From: Polyangia bacterium
GTDB taxonomy: Bacteria; Myxococcota_A; Polyangia; Nannocystales; Nannocystaceae
Length of the DNA stretch: 36,010 nucleotides
Direction: 5' to 3'
NCBI GenBank assembly: GCA_030431075.1
Contig: JAUIJR010000006.1
Coordinates: 1-36,010, forward strand
In this document: in pieces, positions 33,647 to 36,010 of the stretch
Numbering within the stretch: position 1 is the stretch's first letter
Layout of the letters: every line of letters starts with the position of its first letter
Program-made: the position numbers and the translations under genes
The notes under the pieces: generated by a model
Seen by the model: the letters and a program-made list of their open reading frames with translations, nothing else
Databases searched by the model: none
Told to the model about the DNA's origin: nothing

Positions 33647-35032
33647 ATGAGCCCCCTCGCGTCTGCGTCCCCGAGCGCCATCGCCGTGCGGCCGCCCCCG
33701 GGCTCCCTCGATGCCCGCGTGCGCCCGCCGGGCTCGAAGTCGCTGAGCAACCGCGCCTTGTTGCTCGCGGCCATGGCCCGCGGCGAGTCGCAGCTCGAGG
33801 GCCTGCTCGACGCCGAAGACACGCGCTTGATGTGGGCCTGCTTGCGCGCGCTCGGCCTCGAGCTCGGGGACTTCGCCATCGACGCGCGGATCCCCGGCCG
33901 TGGCGCCCGGCTCGGTCGCCCCGATCCGGACGCGGATCCCGACGCGCCCGCCCCCGAACTCTTCGTCGGCACGGCGGGGACCGTCGCCCGCTTCTTGGTG
34001 GCCGTGCTCGCGGCCACCGGCGCGGCCGCCCGCGTCGACGGCAGCCCCCGCATGCGCGAGCGGCCCATGGCCGCTTTGTTGCAGGCGCTGCGTGGACGGG
34101 GCGCGCGCATCCAAGACCTCGGCGCCCCCGATGCCCTGCCGATCTTCATGGGCCCGGGCGATGGCTACCGCGGCGGCGAGATCCACATGCAGCGGCCGCG
34201 CAGCTCCCAGTTCGTCTCGGCCCTGGCCTTGGCCGCCGTCTTCGCCGACGCCCCCACGCGCATCGTGCTCGAAGGCGGCAGCCCGGCGCGCCCCTACATC
34301 GACATGACCCTCGAGACCATGCGCCGCTTCGGCTTTCGGGCGGCCTGGGTCGATGCCGCGGCCGCGGATCCGGTAATCGAGATCGAGCCGGGCGAAGGCG
34401 AGGGCAAGCGCTACGCGGTGGAGCCCGACGCCTCGGCGGCCAGCTACCTGCTCGCGGCGGCGGCGATCTACGGCGGTCGCGTCGAGATCCCGCAGCTCGG
34501 TCGCAACTCCTTGCAAGGCGACGCCGCCTTCGCCGAAGTCCTCGCGCGCTTTGGGGCGCGAGCCGAGCGCGAGGCCGACTGTACCCGCGTGTTCGGGACC
34601 GGCGAGCTGCGGGGCTTGGACCTCGACTTGGACGCGATGCCCGACATGACCCTGACCGCAGCCGTCGTCGCCGCCCACGCGAAGGGGCCCACCCGGATCC
34701 GGGGCGTCGAGGTCCTGCGACACCACGAGTCCGACCGCATCGCAGCCGGGGCCAGCGAGCTGCGCAAGCTCGGCTGCGAGGTCCAAGAGTACGAAGGCGG
34801 GCTCGACATCCACCCCCCGGCGCAGCTGCGACGCGGCGCGCAGATCGAGACCTACCTCGACCACCGCATGGCCATGGCCTTCGCACTCGCCGGTGAGCTC
34901 GAGATCCTCGATCCCGGCTGCGCGGCCAAGACCTACCCCCGCTACTTCGAAGTCCTCGCCGAGCTCGGCATGTGTGAGGCCGAAGCCGCGCGGGCCGTCT
35001 CGCACGCGCACGCTGGCGGAGAGTCCCCATGA
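33647..35032 (+). CDS. aroA: 5-enolpyruvylshikimate-3-phosphate synthase
   Basis: 461 residues. AroA joins shikimate 3-phosphate and PEP, the sixth step of the shikimate pathway. Motifs: PGSKSLSNRALLL (28-40) with the PEP-binding Lys31, GTAGTVAR (108-115; NAGTAxR in the usual form), GSPRMRERPM (132-141), RSSQFVSAL and the late DHRMAMAF. The glycine of the TAGT motif (Gly111) is kept, as in glyphosate-sensitive forms, although sensitivity cannot be read reliably from this alone. The enzyme is somewhat longer than E. coli's (427), mainly an acidic insertion near 90-103. The stop overlaps the next start (ATGA). Confidence 0.95.
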   Translation: MSPLASASPSAIAVRPPPGSLDARVRPPGSKSLSNRALLLAAMARGESQLEGLLDAEDTRLMWACLRALGLELGDFAIDARIPGRGARLGRPDPDADPDAPAPELFVGTAGTVARFLVAVLAATGAAARVDGSPRMRERPMAALLQALRGRGARIQDLGAPDALPIFMGPGDGYRGGEIHMQRPRSSQFVSALALAAVFADAPTRIVLEGGSPARPYIDMTLETMRRFGFRAAWVDAAAADPVIEIEPGEGEGKRYAVEPDASAASYLLAAAAIYGGRVEIPQLGRNSLQGDAAFAEVLARFGARAEREADCTRVFGTGELRGLDLDLDAMPDMTLTAAVVAAHAKGPTRIRGVEVLRHHESDRIAAGASELRKLGCEVQEYEGGLDIHPPAQLRRGAQIETYLDHRMAMAFALAGELEILDPGCAAKTYPRYFEVLAELGMCEAEAARAVSHAHAGGESP

Positions 35033-36010
35033 GCAAAAAGGAAGGCCGCATGCACCTCGAGGCGCGGCGGATCGACGCGCTCGGGGACGGCGTCGGCAAG
35101 CTGCGCGGCGGCGACCACGAGGGCCTGGAGGGCCACTGCCCCGGCCTCTTGCCCGGCGAGCGTGGCCGCGTCGCCATCGAAGCGCTGGCCCGGCGGGCCC
35201 GTCCTGCGCGCGCGCACCTTCGCTTGGTCGAGCGCACGCATCCCCATCCCGAGCGCCGCGACTTGCCCTGCGCCATGCACGTCGAAGCGCGCGGACGCTG
35301 CACCGGCTGCCCCTTGATGAGCGCGCCCGAGGCCCTGCAGATCCAGTTCAAGCGCGCGCGCATCGAAGCACGTCTCGGGGCCACGCTCGACGAGTTCGTC
35401 GCCTCGCCGCGTGCGCTCGGCTACCGGCAGTCGGCCAAACGCGTGGTGGGCGGAGAGCTCGGCCGGCTGCGCTTGGGAAGCTACGCCCGCGGCAGCCACC
35501 GCGTGGTGAACATGGCCGGCTGCGTCGTCGATCATCCGCGGATCCTCGAGGCGGTCGAGGAGATCGTGCAACGCGGCAACGCCCTGGGCATCGAGCCCTA
35601 TGTCCCCGCGAGCGATGACGGCCCGGCGCGTGGAGACCTGCGCTACGTGTGGCTCAAGACCGACGGCGAGCGGGTGCTGACCACCTTGATCGGCGCGCAT
35701 GACCAAAGCCCGGCGCGTGCACGCCTCGCCCCCGCCCTCGAGCGCAGCGATGGCGTGGCCTGGTCGGTGCAAAGCGGGCCCGGCAACGCCATCCGCGGCG
35801 AGGGGGTCGAGTTCCTGCACGGCCTGCGCAGCCTCGAGCTCTCGGCCCTCGGGGCCCGGGTCGAGATCGGTCCGCTGGGCTTTTTGCAGCCCAACCCGCC
35901 GGTGGCCGCACAGGCCTACGCCGCCTTGCTCGCCGACCCCGAAGATCCCGAGGGCGCAGCCCTCGAAGGCGCGCTGGCTTTCGACCTCTACGCCGGCGCC
36001 GGGATCACCA
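35029..36010 (+). CDS. rlmD: RlmD/RumA-like 23S rRNA m5U methyltransferase, cut by the right edge
   Basis: About 327 codons are present from ATG 35029, which overlaps the aroA stop (ATGA); the C-terminus with the catalytic Cys and the base is beyond the window. An N-terminal TRAM-like barrel (about 8-65) precedes the iron-sulfur cysteines Cys81, Cys91, Cys94 and Cys165, in the order used by E. coli RlmD (81, 87, 90, 162). Then come LGYRQSAKRVV, FLQPNPPVAAQAY and AFDLYAGAGIT (the S-adenosylmethionine loop), all family motifs. These enzymes make 5-methyluridine in 23S rRNA or tRNA; without the C-terminus the target base cannot be judged. It ends the murA-hisG-aroA run inside the window. Confidence 0.88.
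   Translation, partial: MSKKEGRMHLEARRIDALGDGVGKLRGGDHEGLEGHCPGLLPGERGRVAIEALARRARPARAHLRLVERTHPHPERRDLPCAMHVEARGRCTGCPLMSAPEALQIQFKRARIEARLGATLDEFVASPRALGYRQSAKRVVGGELGRLRLGSYARGSHRVVNMAGCVVDHPRILEAVEEIVQRGNALGIEPYVPASDDGPARGDLRYVWLKTDGERVLTTLIGAHDQSPARARLAPALERSDGVAWSVQSGPGNAIRGEGVEFLHGLRSLELSALGARVEIGPLGFLQPNPPVAAQAYAALLADPEDPEGAALEGALAFDLYAGAGIT

Overview
The window is 36 kb of very GC-rich DNA, densely packed with genes on both strands and biased to G/C at third codon positions. Lipoproteins ending their signal in AAC/AGC/PAC, a Ser/Thr/Glu-rich stalk followed by a long Gly-Asp repeat, large TPR proteins, a fused SIR2/kinase-like/TPR protein and a TonB/ExbBD cluster together suggest a myxobacterium. 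Nannocystales relatives (Plesiocystis, Enhygromyxa, Nannocystis) are the best fit. That assignment is inferred from gene style; no rRNA or other marker is present.

Layout. 1-5911, minus strand: tolB, a Ppx/GppA phosphatase, a PHP phosphoesterase, an MlaF-MlaE fused lipid transporter, and a membrane-anchored unknown protein cut by the left edge. 6304-8613, plus: a di-heme peroxidase lipoprotein with an extra C-terminal domain, closed by a clear bidirectional terminator. 8713-10854, minus: exbB, exbD and a TonB-like protein. 10986-13958, plus: two related lipoproteins and a protein of unknown function. 13979-16899: a beta-lactamase-fold serine hydrolase (minus), then pyrF and a Gly-Asp-repeat lipoprotein (plus). 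16913-18332: a MAPEG membrane protein diverging from a LysR regulator.

18350-25187, minus: a 2071-residue protein joining a SIR2-like domain, a protein-kinase fold without its catalytic residues and about 1000 residues of TPR repeats, followed by a small bacterial-PH membrane protein. 25388-28067, plus: an M20 amidohydrolase and a TPR protein. 28154-29862, minus: a YbgF/CpoB-like lipoprotein and a secreted protein of unknown function. 29961 to the right edge, plus: an anchored unknown protein and then a tight run murA - hisG - unknown - aroA - rlmD-like, with overlapping or nearly touching junctions.

How the genes connect: tolB, the YbgF-like protein, the Exb/Ton genes and the Mla-type transporter all concern the cell envelope. 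pyrF, hisG, aroA and murA are biosynthetic. The most unusual items are the SIR2-pseudokinase-TPR protein, a repeated TGCTAG element about 9 nt before four start codons that suggests leaderless transcription, and the layered Gly-Asp repeat. No tRNA, rRNA, CRISPR array, insertion sequence or phage gene was seen.
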